Source of the DNA: Paralithodes platypus
Lineage: Eukaryota; Arthropoda; Malacostraca; Decapoda; Lithodidae
DNA length: 64,000 nucleotides
Reading direction: 5' to 3'
Assembly: GCA_032716605.1 (NCBI GenBank)
Contig: CM064509.1
Location: forward strand, 40,210,924-40,274,923
The notes beneath the pieces were generated by a model. That model was not told the origin of the DNA and ran no database searches. It was given only the letters and a program-made list of their open reading frames with translations. The translations under genes and the position numbers were made by a program. This document shows, piece after piece, positions 9,437-18,810 of this stretch; position 1 is the first letter of the stretch; each line of letters starts with the position of its first letter.

Positions 9437-9542
9437 TCGTCAATGATTACGGGGCCACTACTAAATATTAGGTTTTCTTTATCTCCTTACAGGAGTCAAA
9501 CCTATAATTTATTAGTGGCCCCTCCATCATTGACGAACATGC
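9437..9542. repeat. DIRS A1 internal complementary region
   Basis: Bases 9437-9507 are the reverse complement of the extreme left end (about 9017-9087). Bases 9508-9542 are the reverse complement of the extreme right end (about 17648-17682). The two ends are thus joined head to tail inside the element, between recombinase and 3' ITR. In DIRS elements this region is the template that lets a circular DNA be completed from a linear transcript. The same arrangement occurs at 32921-33025, 22985-23085, 45087-45190 and 63117-63217. Confidence 0.9.
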
Positions 9543-9685
9543 CTGATTTCTAAGACTGGAGGGGGACATTCGTAATCATATCATAACTCTAGAAAAGCAG
9601 ATAATAAAAACAACCACATAGTATTCTTACTTTGAAAATATATTTAAATAACGGCGTAGCCGAACAAATACAAGAAAAAGGGGGT

Positions 9686-9720
9686 TCAGGCAGGTGCGTG
9701 CTTCAAAGAAGCCTGCCTGA
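9686..9720. terminator. Hairpin in the 3' untranslated part of DIRS A1
   Basis: TCAGGCAGG and CCTGCCTGA form the outer stem around GTGCGTGCTTCAAAGAAG, with GCTTC/GAAGC extending it. The hairpin is conserved in A2 (about 32742-32777). It lies between the recombinase stop and the internal complementary region, so a role in 3'-end formation or RNA packaging is possible but only inferred. Confidence 0.45.
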
Positions 9721-10216
9721 CAAAAAAATTGGTAACCCTGAAGATTCTGAACACAGATCTGTAGTTACAAAGGCACCCCACTCAACGAGTGGTGACAAAA
9801 AATAACGAGTTATAAGTTTACATGTGCACATAATAAACCCCAACATAAACTTGGAGATAAATTGCAAAGGAACTCCAATAATCTAAAACTAAATTGCTTT
9901 CGCAGCTAAACTACTCTAACAACACCGTTGTTTTGTACTTAACATTGTACTAGCACAATTTCTCACTGAGAAATTTTCATAACACATTTTAACCTTAAAT
10001 TGTATCACAGCTCTCATACTCCGGCGGGGTCTAGGGTGTCCTGTGTCAACTGACTGCACCCCCCCCCCCCCTTTCCCATGAAAGTAAACAAAAGTGACTG
10101 CAGGGCCGCCTAGACCCTCTGCCTTAAAGCTATACATGGTAAGGAAGGTTTGTCTAGAGCAACTGACAAGTATCTAGACAGAAACGTATGATTAGACGCC
10201 CACAACTGCGTGGACG

Positions 10217-12921
10217 CTATGTCTTCAACTGAAAAAATTTCAGGAAACGTAAAGAGGCTGCCCATTTGCGTAAATCGTGGGCCCGACCCACAACGCCGGG
10301 ATTACTCTCTTTAATGACTTCTACCAGAAGAGAGGCTAATCGCCGTTTAAGTAAGCGTTTACCCGTACTTGCTACCCATAAAGCACCTTGGGGGTTGTGA
10401 GGAGCTACTCTCAAATATTTGGTTAGAGCTTGTACTGGACATAAATTATGATGCACCTTTCCCCTTTTTAACGCCGGCACCGTGAACTCAGAAAACACGT
10501 GTGCACTATGCTCATTCTTGGCTACAAAACCTGGGGAGGGTGCAATGGAAATACATTCATTAAGTCTACCAAACCTAAGACAATTAGGTGTGTTGCTCAT
10601 CGCCGCCAGCTCAGACACTCTGTTTCCGGTGGCTAAAGCCAAAAGGAAAACCGCCTTTTTTAAGAGTACTGTAATGCAAAGTCTGCAGTATTTTGGTACA
10701 GACGAGAGTGAAGCAAAGACAAAGCTTTGTCCAGAGACCAAGTAGGCATGAGCTGACGGGGAGGTGGGCGGAGTTTAAAACATGCTCTCATAAAACCTGT
10801 TTCCTCCGCTACCGGTATGGAGAGACCTGTAAGGTCTAAAAAGGGCACTCTAATCGCAGTTAAGTGATTTTTTAATGTTACCACAGATAAACGTTTCTGC
10901 TCAAACAGATAATTTAAATAATTAAAAACTAATGCCACTGAGGGTACAGTTTGTTCTGTCCTAACGATCCAAGAAGTAAAGGCTTGCCAATGTGATTGAT
11001 ACTGTCGTTTTGTAGACTGAGTATATTGATTAAGTAATTTATTTGTCACATCTCTACCGTATGGTGCTAGCCACTTGGCCTCCTGAATGTCCATAATGCA
11101 AAAGTCAGCGAGGTCGCGAGGTTGCCAATCGCGTCTAAGTGGAAATACCCGACCGGGAGCGATACCGGGTCCGGGCACCACATTTTCAATTGCTGGTACC
11201 ACAACTGCGCCGGCCACAGTGGCGCGATTAGCGAGACTAAGCCTCGATAATCTCGTAGTTTGTTCACTACGTGGCACATTAGGGACGCATCTGGCGGCGG
11301 AAACAGATAGATGGAGCTCCATCTGTTCCAGTCTGTCACTAGGGCGTCTGGCCCCCCTGCCGGCGTTTTCGCCCGGCGGGTGAGGTATAGATGGAGTTTG
11401 TGAGTCTCCTCGGACGCAAAAAGATCCACTTGTGGATGGGAGAGCTCTGCAATCATTAGGTTGAAAATGGGTTGCTTGAGCTCCCATTCTACTGTCGTGC
11501 TTTGTCGCCGGGATAGAGCGTCTGCCCAGACGTTCGCTACGCCTGGGAGATAAGAAGCATGCAGATAAATATCTAGACTGTTGGCTAGAGCAAAAATCTC
11601 TTCTGACACGTTTAGCAACTTCCTTGACCTCGTTGACCCTTGTTTCTGAATACAGTGGACTGCATTCAGATTGTCCATTCTGAAGGCCACCGACTTGTCC
11701 CGTAACGCCGGGCCGTGAGCCTGAAGGAAATATAAGGGGACTAGTAATTCTTTGACATTGATGTGCGAGATTTCTAAGTGGGACCAAAGCCCCTGACCCT
11801 GGTGCCCCTGATTTGACTGAAATCCCCAACCTATTGTGCCTGACGCATCCGTGTCTACCCATACCGTTGGTGGAGGAGAGGTCCATGACATTATTGAGTG
11901 CAATGTTTCCCTCTTCGCCCAGACCGCTAGCAAGGTGTGGATTAATTTCGGGATGGGCCATAATTTTCCCGCCGGTAAGAGCGGGAAATATTTGTTGCCT
12001 TCCAATATTAATCGTTTTACTTTCAACCGGCCCAACTTGACAGTTAGTTGAATCCAGTTGAGAGAGCCGACCAGAGACTCCCAGACCCTTCGTGTCGTAG
12101 TCAGACTGTGAAGAAACCTGAACAGTTTCCTGCGAAACCTGTTGCGATTGTCCACACTCTGACTCAGAGTGAGAGCGGCGGTGTCCCAGACCAGCCCTAT
12201 CCACTGAATTACTCGTGAGGGAACAAGGTTTGACTTTACCAGATTTACCTTGAAGCCTAGAGTTTTGACATGATTTAAAATGATATTGACATGTTTTATG
12301 CATAATTGTTGTGTCTCTGCCACCACCAGCCAGTCGTCCAGATACCACAACACTCTGATCCCTTGTTTTAACAATGGCATCAGGGCTTGCCGGACTAGTT
12401 TTGTGAATAATCGAGGTGCTAGGTTCAAACCGAACGGCATCCTCTGAAAAACAAAATTTTGGTGCCTGATCCGTAAGGCCAAAAACCTTTGAAATCTTTT
12501 GTTGACCGATACGTGCCAATAGGCGTCTGTCAGGTCTAGTGAACACATCCAACCTCCCGGCGGAAGTGTTAGCCTGATTTGGTGTACTGTTAACATTCTG
12601 AAAGATTCGTTGTGAATGTGAAGATTCAGATAAGACAGGTCTACGACCGGCCTCATCTGAACACTGTCCCTTTTGGGAACCAAAAATAGTTTGGACGTGA
12701 ATACAGGGTAATTTGGGGGCACCGGGATGATGACATTCTTGGCAATCATTTCCTGGGCTAGTGACTCCACCTCTAAAGAAACAAAATTCGCCGTTGTCGG
12801 CTGACGTAATCGAGGTCGCCGGAGCCACTGCCAAGTGATGCCTTTGCGTGCCACCATCCGTGCCCAAGTGTTTAACGGCCATGCTTGGTGACACGTTCGG
12901 AACGACCCAGTTAGCAGACAA
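10217..12921 (-). pseudogene. DIRS A1 tyrosine recombinase, frameshifted
   Basis: This frame encodes the DIRS recombinase that integrates the circular intermediate. From about 11120 it reads WLAPYGRDVTNKLLNQYTQ, KRQYQSHWQAFTSW (SAM-like core-binding part) and LKNHLTAIRVPF. It is then broken near 10665, where A2 lacks about 5 bp. It resumes with LALATGNRVSELAAM (catalytic Arg) and RAHDLRKWAASL (His-x-x-Arg). A 1-bp loss near 10233 relative to A2 ends the frame before the catalytic Tyr. Upstream, the same frame stays open from 12921 across the whole RT-RNase H gene, overlapping it for about 1.85 kb. The same overlap exists in A2. Confidence 0.8.
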
Positions 12922-15602
12922 GGGTTCGCCGGCTGTACTACCCTCGGTTCCTCCGGCCTTAAGGTAGGCGCCGGGAGTGAGAGAGACTTTAGTTTTTTTA
13001 TGGTGGGTTGGTGCTGGCCGCTTCGCCGGCTGGCTGGTGTTGGTCGAAGACTGGCCCTGACCTGGTTTATTTTGGCCGCGTCCTCTCTGACCTGAAAACC
13101 TATTCTGTCTATGCCTGTACTGACCCTGGGGGAGTGGGAGGACTTAGGCGGAAGAAAAGGTTTAGATCCCCCTGGCTGGGCTTTAGTAGTAGGCCTGGGT
13201 TTGGGGAAGTTAAATGCAGGTTTCTTAGAAGGGGTGGGACTGTGCTTAACGGCCTGTGCCATATTGAACACCGTTCGCCATACTTCAGGGGACATTAAAG
13301 AAGGGGTAAGTACTGGTGACATCACCACCTGGTTAGCAATGCGCTCAGGTAGCTTGCGAACTAACGACATCCTAAGATCTTGTCGTGCTCGCACCGCCTC
13401 AAGCAAGGCGGTGCGTATGTCACCTAAGGATTGGATTGACGACTGAAGAATCAGTCGCCGGGATAACTCAACCGATCTTCGAGCATCCGCGTCTGCGATT
13501 GCCTGAGTAGATCGTAGTAAAGACTTAGCCACCTGCTGAGATACTATGTACTGTGAAAACAGGCGAAAAGCTTTTCCTCGTAGCCTAAATTCTCTGTCTA
13601 GGTGAGTAGGGGTAGGGGTAGTGAACGGGTCCTTCAGTTCACAAAGATTAATCTTAGGGGCAGCTAGGAATGCAAACAAAGCCGCCGGGACTCCGCCGGC
13701 AGAACCCACCGGCATGGAAAACCATGAATGTGAGTCCTGAGGGATCTGGTGGGAAGATTTAGAAGTGAAAGTGGTTGCAAAGTTTTGAGCCTCTACCTCC
13801 CAATCCACCCAAGGTCCTGGACCCAACTGTCCCACCTTCAAAACTGGATTAGCTGCGTCGTCTGTGACGGTCCGTAAATCTAGTTCAGGAGTAAGAGCTG
13901 ACAGAGTCTTAATATCATTAAACCCATCCAGCTTAGACCAGTCTGAAAATAGTTTTAAAGCTGAGGCAGGGGGTAAAGCAGGCTTAGAAGCATACACAAA
14001 ATAATCCTGGTGATAATAACTAGGTATAGCCTTAATGTTTACGTCCAGAACATTACCTAAGGCATCCATGGCCCTTAATTTCTTTGACTTGTTGCCCTGG
14101 ATAAACCACTCACGCGGTACCGGGAGTTCCCCTGACAAGGTAGGTTGGGCAAGCTCTGGTTTAGAGGGGTTCAAAAGAACCCATGACTCGTCTGGCCCAT
14201 AAAGCAGGGGCATAGCTACCTTTCTAAGAGGTGCTTTGTCTAGAGGGGGTGGATTAACATCCGTTATGACCCTGACATTTGAAGTTGTCAATGCCGCCGT
14301 GGCAGGCTTAGTGCTCCTTGCAGGTGACAGAGTAGGAGGGTTAGGAATCTTAGATAAATCAATTGACGTCATCAGAGGCCGTACCGTAGAGCTTGTCGAG
14401 GGAGCCCCCAAGTCCATTGTGGGGTTTTCTTGTTGCTGACCAAAAAATTTAGATAAAGCATGAGTAAGCAACCCATCAATTTCTTGTGCTGTAACAAACT
14501 GGTTAGATGAAGAACTTATAGGAGAATCATTATTATCTCTTGCGGCGTCCAAGCCTGAGCCTGACCCTTGTCCTTCCATATCCGAAATTATTGAAACTTC
14601 GTCTTTTTCCTCCCGATCCTCCTGAGAAGACCCCGCCGAGGCAGGGGTACCTTGTTTCCAAGATAAGTCTGGGATAGAGGATGGGGTCGCCGCGTCCCTG
14701 TGGACGTCGGCTACTGTGTGACTCGTATGAGTCGGACGTGGGTGGTCAGACCGTGGTTGGGCAAACCGCCAAACACCAAGGCCCTGGCCTACGCTCTCTT
14801 GAGAGTCTGAAACATTCTCAATTATTGACCCTCCTGAACTTTCCATTTCCAGGGTTAAAATATTAATTGGCAACTCCTCTTTAGGGACAGGCGCTGCACT
14901 GGACTCAGAGGCCCTAACACAAACTCTGTCAGGTGTAGAGGTACGATGAGATGCACTAGACTTAGGGGAATGTCGAGAGGACTTCCGATGTGAATCCTTT
15001 TTTGAGGATTTATGGCTGCGGTGTGACCGCGAACTAGTCTTAGATCTGGAAGAATCTCCGCCGTGACCACTGGTGGAATCTTCCGTCTTACTCTTCTTAC
15101 TCTCCGGCGAAGAGGCCCGACTAGAAGACTGTTGTCTGAGAGGTGACCTTGACCTAGATCTCGCCCGCGACGAGGAGGCGGATGCCGGGGGTGTAGGCTC
15201 TCTCGGGCGTTTAGTTGTAGTCGCAGACGATACAGGACCCTGACTAGTCTCCGTCGGCTTAACACTCGTGACTCTAGAGGAACGTTTAGGGGGAGGGTGT
15301 TCTGACAGCAATCTATCCCAAAGTGGGACGTTGTCACATTGAAGTGACTTATGCGCGACAATGGTAGTGTAGGCCGACATTTGTTGTCGAACCTCTCTCA
15401 ACGCTACCGCCGCGGTCTTATCATTATCACAAAGGACTTTAACAGCTAATTGAGAGCAAAAGGAACAATTATGCATCACCCAGAGACCCCTTGAACGGTC
15501 TAGACATTTAACACACCTTATGCAAAGGGTGTGTGCAAAAATAGGGATACCAGCACAAGTAGGGGTAATGCACAGGGCAAAAACTGGGGCCACGGTAGCC
15601 AT
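11067..15602 (-). CDS. DIRS A1 gag-like / reverse transcriptase / RNase H polyprotein
   Basis: An uninterrupted frame of 1511 residues. Residues 11-49 hold a Cys/His cluster (C11, C16, H24, C27, C30, C33, C46, C49). About 128-225 is an Arg/Ser-rich tract (RSRSRSPLRQ, SRSHRSHKSSKKDSH). The gag-like part continues to about 850. RT follows: VPKRDSVQMRPVVDLSYLN near 976, motif A CSLDLTDAYWHV, motif B MPFGLNLAPRLF, motif C WYLDDWLVV near 1089. RNase H is next (VWVDTDASGTIGWGF near 1247, RMDNLNAVH, ANVWADALSR). The C-terminal DLFASEETHK...LFPPPDASL segment resembles the putative methyltransferase-like region of some DIRS elements. All visible catalytic aspartates are intact. The first ATG (15602) aligns with the A2 start at 26858. 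Confidence 0.9.
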   Translation of the reverse strand: MATVAPVFALCITPTCAGIPIFAHTLCIRCVKCLDRSRGLWVMHNCSFCSQLAVKVLCDNDKTAAVALREVRQQMSAYTTIVAHKSLQCDNVPLWDRLLSEHPPPKRSSRVTSVKPTETSQGPVSSATTTKRPREPTPPASASSSRARSRSRSPLRQQSSSRASSPESKKSKTEDSTSGHGGDSSRSKTSSRSHRSHKSSKKDSHRKSSRHSPKSSASHRTSTPDRVCVRASESSAAPVPKEELPINILTLEMESSGGSIIENVSDSQESVGQGLGVWRFAQPRSDHPRPTHTSHTVADVHRDAATPSSIPDLSWKQGTPASAGSSQEDREEKDEVSIISDMEGQGSGSGLDAARDNNDSPISSSSNQFVTAQEIDGLLTHALSKFFGQQQENPTMDLGAPSTSSTVRPLMTSIDLSKIPNPPTLSPARSTKPATAALTTSNVRVITDVNPPPLDKAPLRKVAMPLLYGPDESWVLLNPSKPELAQPTLSGELPVPREWFIQGNKSKKLRAMDALGNVLDVNIKAIPSYYHQDYFVYASKPALPPASALKLFSDWSKLDGFNDIKTLSALTPELDLRTVTDDAANPVLKVGQLGPGPWVDWEVEAQNFATTFTSKSSHQIPQDSHSWFSMPVGSAGGVPAALFAFLAAPKINLCELKDPFTTPTPTHLDREFRLRGKAFRLFSQYIVSQQVAKSLLRSTQAIADADARRSVELSRRLILQSSIQSLGDIRTALLEAVRARQDLRMSLVRKLPERIANQVVMSPVLTPSLMSPEVWRTVFNMAQAVKHSPTPSKKPAFNFPKPRPTTKAQPGGSKPFLPPKSSHSPRVSTGIDRIGFQVREDAAKINQVRASLRPTPASRRSGQHQPTIKKLKSLSLPAPTLRPEEPRVVQPANPCLLTGSFRTCHQAWPLNTWARMVARKGITWQWLRRPRLRQPTTANFVSLEVESLAQEMIAKNVIIPVPPNYPVFTSKLFLVPKRDSVQMRPVVDLSYLNLHIHNESFRMLTVHQIRLTLPPGGWMCSLDLTDAYWHVSVNKRFQRFLALRIRHQNFVFQRMPFGLNLAPRLFTKLVRQALMPLLKQGIRVLWYLDDWLVVAETQQLCIKHVNIILNHVKTLGFKVNLVKSNLVPSRVIQWIGLVWDTAALTLSQSVDNRNRFRRKLFRFLHSLTTTRRVWESLVGSLNWIQLTVKLGRLKVKRLILEGNKYFPLLPAGKLWPIPKLIHTLLAVWAKRETLHSIMSWTSPPPTVWVDTDASGTIGWGFQSNQGHQGQGLWSHLEISHINVKELLVPLYFLQAHGPALRDKSVAFRMDNLNAVHCIQKQGSTRSRKLLNVSEEIFALANSLDIYLHASYLPGVANVWADALSRRQSTTVEWELKQPIFNLMIAELSHPQVDLFASEETHKLHLYLTRRAKTPAGGPDALVTDWNRWSSIYLFPPPDASLMCHVVNKLRDYRGLVSLIAPLWPAQLWYQQLKMWCPDPVSLPVGYFHLDAIGNLATSLTFALWTFRRPSG

Positions 15603-15734
15603 GACAGAGACTGGTGAAAACTACCGCCGGGTCTGTATTGGTCCGCCGGAGCTCAGCTCTGGAAAAAACAAGAAAATTTCCAGGAATTAATGCTCATAAG
15701 GGTAATCCAACATGATCGTACACCAGTGTTAATA

Positions 15735-16625
15735 ACCCGCCGGGTAACGAGATGCAAAGACACAACTAACACATCTCGCTACGCGGCGGGGTGTAAAGTC
15801 TAAACAAATCTTTTGCTAAAGAAAGTGAAGAATACCCTCTGATATAATGGTCCAGCATGGCACTTATAGTCTCTCGGAGGAGGTGACTGTCTCAAGATTC
15901 AATTTTGTAACAAAGCAACCCCCCAAAAAGACGCCGGCCCTTGAATTATTATAGTAGAATAGCCCAGGGCAGGATGATACGAGATCTAATGTTTAACGAA
16001 TTGTCCCAAAAGATCGCCGTAAGATCGAAGGCGGCGATACCTGATAGTATCACTAAATTAAATAGGTTAAAATGAATTTTGTAAAATTCCTTAATTCCTC
16101 CACCTAGGAGCACCCGCCGGGTGTGAGAATCGATATTTAACCTAATTGAACCTTCAATCGCCGTAAATAGTAAAGGCAGCGATACACAGAGTATCACTAT
16201 AATGGATCGGTTAACTAACTGGAAGACCTAAGTCGTTCATCTCACCCTACCCAGGTGCACCCGCCGGGTGAGAAGTTTTAAAAGTTAACCCCATAAGTTC
16301 CTGTCCCCGCTTCTTTGTAAAAGATCGCCGGGGAGGAAAGCCTAAACAACAGCTAGGTTTTTCATGTGGTTGTCGTAAAACCAGGTAGAAAAAACTCCTA
16401 AAACGTATGTCCACAAGGACGCCGTTTTATATGGATGGGTACAGCCATCCCGCCGGGAATCAAAGGAGGCCTGAAACCAGGCACCCACAGAGACGCAGTC
16501 CTGGAGAGCCACAGACACCCCCCCCGCCGGGGATACAAGCCAGTGTTAACAACCACGTGTGGCCCAACACTGCTCTCGGCCAGGATTTTTTCACGGTGAA
16601 ACCGAGAAAAAACCCGCCGGAAGGA
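15735..16625 (-). promoter_or_regulatory. GC-palindrome cluster and ~150-bp repeats in the DIRS A1 5' region
   Basis: The core CCCGCCGGG, flanked symmetrically, recurs upstream of gag: ACCCGCCGGGT at 15735, CACCCGCCGGGTG at 16111 and 16258, TCCCGCCGGGA near 16448, CCCCGCCGGGG near 16522, and a partial copy near 16613. Two diverged units of about 150 bp (about 16008-16145 and 16146-16290) each carry TCGCCGTAA, GCGATAC, AGTATCACTA and one CACCCGCCGGGTG. A2 has counterparts at about 25975 and 26120. These look like protein-binding sites of a promoter or leader; function is inferred. Confidence 0.5.
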
Positions 16626-16710
16626 AACCCACCCTGAACAGATACCATCTGAACAACACACGACACGAGGATAGCCACGCACGGCTAACCCAAGGTCACA
16701 CCATAATCCG

Positions 16711-16782
16711 TGGAATTAGCCAATACACAACTAAACCAGGAAACAATTATAGTCCGAGGAATTAGCCAATACACAACTAAAA
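16711..16782. repeat. Direct repeat GGAATTAGCCAATACACAAC, two copies
   Basis: Two copies, at about 16711 and 16757, spaced 46 bp start to start and each containing CCAAT. The same pair occurs in A2 at about 25447 and 25493 in reverse. It may belong to the element's promoter. No TATA box or start site can be fixed from sequence. Confidence 0.5.
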
Positions 16783-17369
16783 CCCGGATACACATGACAC
16801 AGTAGGGCATATTTATAAATAATAATAACACTAGTACATGTGGCAAAGCTACGAGCGGCTGGCTAGGCCTAGGCAGACGGCATAATAACAGTTGAAATAT
16901 ACACACACACTGGAAATATCACAACAGGAACCACCGCCAACACACCACCGTAGCAACAACTTCCAACCCAGGGAAGACTGACTCGGGACCCAGAAAAAAC
17001 TTCACTAAGTGAAGAAAAAATACGCTGGGAACGTCAGAAAACACAGCTTACCTCATCAGAAAGATAAAAGGCAGCAATAATTAACGCGTAGTGAAAGCCG
17101 CCTGCATCACAAACTAACTCAACTGTGAAAAAGTTCACATGTCCACAACGTGACCACGAGGGTACATCCGAAATAGATGCCCCATACACTCGACCCAAAA
17201 TACACTGCACTGCGGGCAACCAGCCCAGGACACTCCTGCTACGCCTATCCTAACCTTACTCGATACATCCTGGAGTAAACAAATGAGAAAAAACTCACTA
17301 GGGACGTAACGAATGCGGAACCAGCGGAGCGTGGGGAGGCACGTCCGGGCGGGCTGAGCGCAGAGCAGA

Positions 17370-17660
17370 GAAGGAAGAATGACGCCTGAATCAGCGTCTG
17401 GTCAGAAATCCACACAAGTACATCCACGATATGATAGAAAGCTTATTGGATAGTTATTCTTATTTTCTTTTTGTTTTTATTTTTTACGAAGTTTTTTCGT
17501 AGTGAGAACCCAATTCATAATGACTGAAGCCATGAGTGAGGTCGCGTGCGCTCATGATGAAGGCTCCTCAGTTTTTAAATGCTCTGCGCGGTAGATTCAA
17601 AACTACGGCGGATTAGTGTTTGAAGAGGATGCCTTATGTAATAGGCATGTTCGTCAATGA
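17370..17660. repeat. DIRS A1 inverted terminal repeat, 5' side
   Basis: Reverse-complementary partner of 9074-9363. It is followed by the distinct outer end TGGAGGGGCCACTAATAAAT (to about 17682), whose complement forms the right half of the internal complementary region. Confidence 0.85.
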
Positions 17661-17682
17661 TGGAGGGGCCACTAATAAATAA

Positions 17683-18330
17683 TGGTGTGTGATAGGGGAG
17701 AGCATAGGGTGAATCTAGATGTGAGGCTGGATGGGGAAATATTGGAACAAGTAGAGTGTTTTAAATATCTAGGAGGAACGATAAGCAGGAGTGGAGGTAT
17801 GGAAGTGGAGGTAAAACAGAGAGTGTGTGAAGGAAGGAAGGTTTTCGGAGCAATGGGAAGTATGTGGAAGACGAGAAATCTCGGGAGTGAAAGTAAAAAG
17901 TGCACTGTATCAAGGAATTGTTGTGCCAACAGTGATGTATGGGGCTGAGACATGGGCTCTGAAGAAAAAGGAGAAAAGAGGGCTGGATGTGATGGAGATG
18001 AGCTGCTTGAGGAGTATGTGTGGAGTTACTCGTAGAGACAGATTGAGGAATGAAGAGATACGTAGGAGAGTGGGGCAGCAGGAACATTTGTCACCCAGAG
18101 TGGACAGAAGGGTGCTGAGCTGGTATGGTCATGTTGAACGAATGGGAGATGAAAGGCTTACAAAGAGAATATGTGAGTCAGGTACAAGGGGAGATAGAAG
18201 GGCAGGAAGACCCCCATTGAGATGGAGAGACTGTGTAAGAAAGGCTTTGGATGATAGAGGAATGACTATAGATCAGGCAGGGGAAGTGGTGGTGGACAGG
18301 AGTGAATGGAGAATGCTTGTGAATAGTTGA
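17683..18330 (+). pseudogene. RTE-like LINE reverse transcriptase, last part
   Basis: Continues the frame broken at 9016: DVRLDGEILEQVECFKYLGG is the usual segment after motif C. A frameshift near 17880 moves to the frame VPTVMYGAETWALKKKEKRG, then SWYGHVERMGDERL and AGRPPLRWRDCVRKALDD, the RTE-like C-terminal region, ending at the stop 18328-18330. The C-terminal part is in frame over 130 residues, so decay is moderate. Confidence 0.85.
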
Positions 18331-18659
18331 GTGAACACGTGGTCATTTGGAGTAAGGGGTCTGGCGCAAGTTGGACTAGAGAATAGTCCATCAGGTGCCT
18401 GGCCCGGGGAGACGATTAATATGAAGGGTGCGCCTGGAAGTGTGTTGGGAGGGCTTGTGGCTTTGGCTCCGCTGCATGTCTGCCTGCCGAGATCGGAACC
18501 TCTCCGGGTGGTCGGGGGCCGGGGGAGTGCTGGAGCGACCTGGTGACCCTGGTCTCTGGGTCTTCTGGGTGACTTGGATGTGTGTGAGTTTGTGCTTTTT
18601 ATCTGTGTTTATTTGTTGTTTTATGTTGTTTTTGTGTTTTCCCTGTTCTTGCTCTGTCT

Positions 18660-18724
18660 TGAGTCGGCTACCCCCAAAATGGGGATTGGGCCTGAGCATA
18701 TAGATAGATAGATAGATAGATAGA
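18660..18724 (+). terminator. LINE 3' hairpin followed by GATA tail
   Basis: ACCCCCAAAATGGGGAT forms a short stem-loop, followed by TGGGCCTGAGCATA and about five GATA repeats to 18724. Another RTE-like LINE in the window ends with ACCCCTTCGGGGAT, GGCGTCAGGCAAT and the same GATA tail (48698-48753). A 3' hairpin plus tetranucleotide tail is a plausible RT recognition signal for target priming. Confidence 0.6.
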
Positions 18725-18810
18725 TTATATTTGAGTGAAGATAGTGGAAGAAGATATTAGAGGTATCGGTAGCCTTTGTACAAGTACAGTATTGTGTACC
18801 GGTATGTTAT

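Larger units (their letters stand above)
9017..17682 (-). mobile_element. DIRS-type tyrosine-recombinase retrotransposon, family A copy A1
   Basis: The left junction in the host LINE is AAAGTTAT and the right junction is next to GGTGTGTG. Joining the flanks restores the LINE frame, so the ends are well placed, give or take about 3 bp. There is no obvious target duplication, as expected for recombinase-mediated integration of DIRS elements. Features are ITRs at 9074-9363 and 17370-17660, an internal complementary region at 9437-9542, a gag-RT-RNase H frame, a recombinase frame, and a ~1.8-kb 5' region rich in GC palindromes. The total is about 8.7 kb. A2 is the sister copy. Confidence 0.9.
7576..18735 (+). 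mobile_element. RTE-like LINE with target duplication, split by a SINE and by DIRS A1
   Basis: The element body is 7587-18724, bounded by a perfect TTATATTTGAG at 7576-7586 and 18725-18735. Removing the SINE (8320-8844) and DIRS A1 (9017-17682) leaves about 1.9 kb of 5'-truncated LINE carrying RT and the C-terminal domain, ending in a hairpin and a GATA repeat. The duplication shows that the LINE was already here when the two others inserted into it. Confidence 0.85.

Noticed and set aside
12921..13446. Plus-strand frames opposite the DIRS A1 gag
   Set aside because: No domains; they mirror the real minus-strand frame.
16111..16290. Bacterial-type promoter or operator
   Set aside because: The context is a eukaryotic retrotransposon; no operon structure is present.
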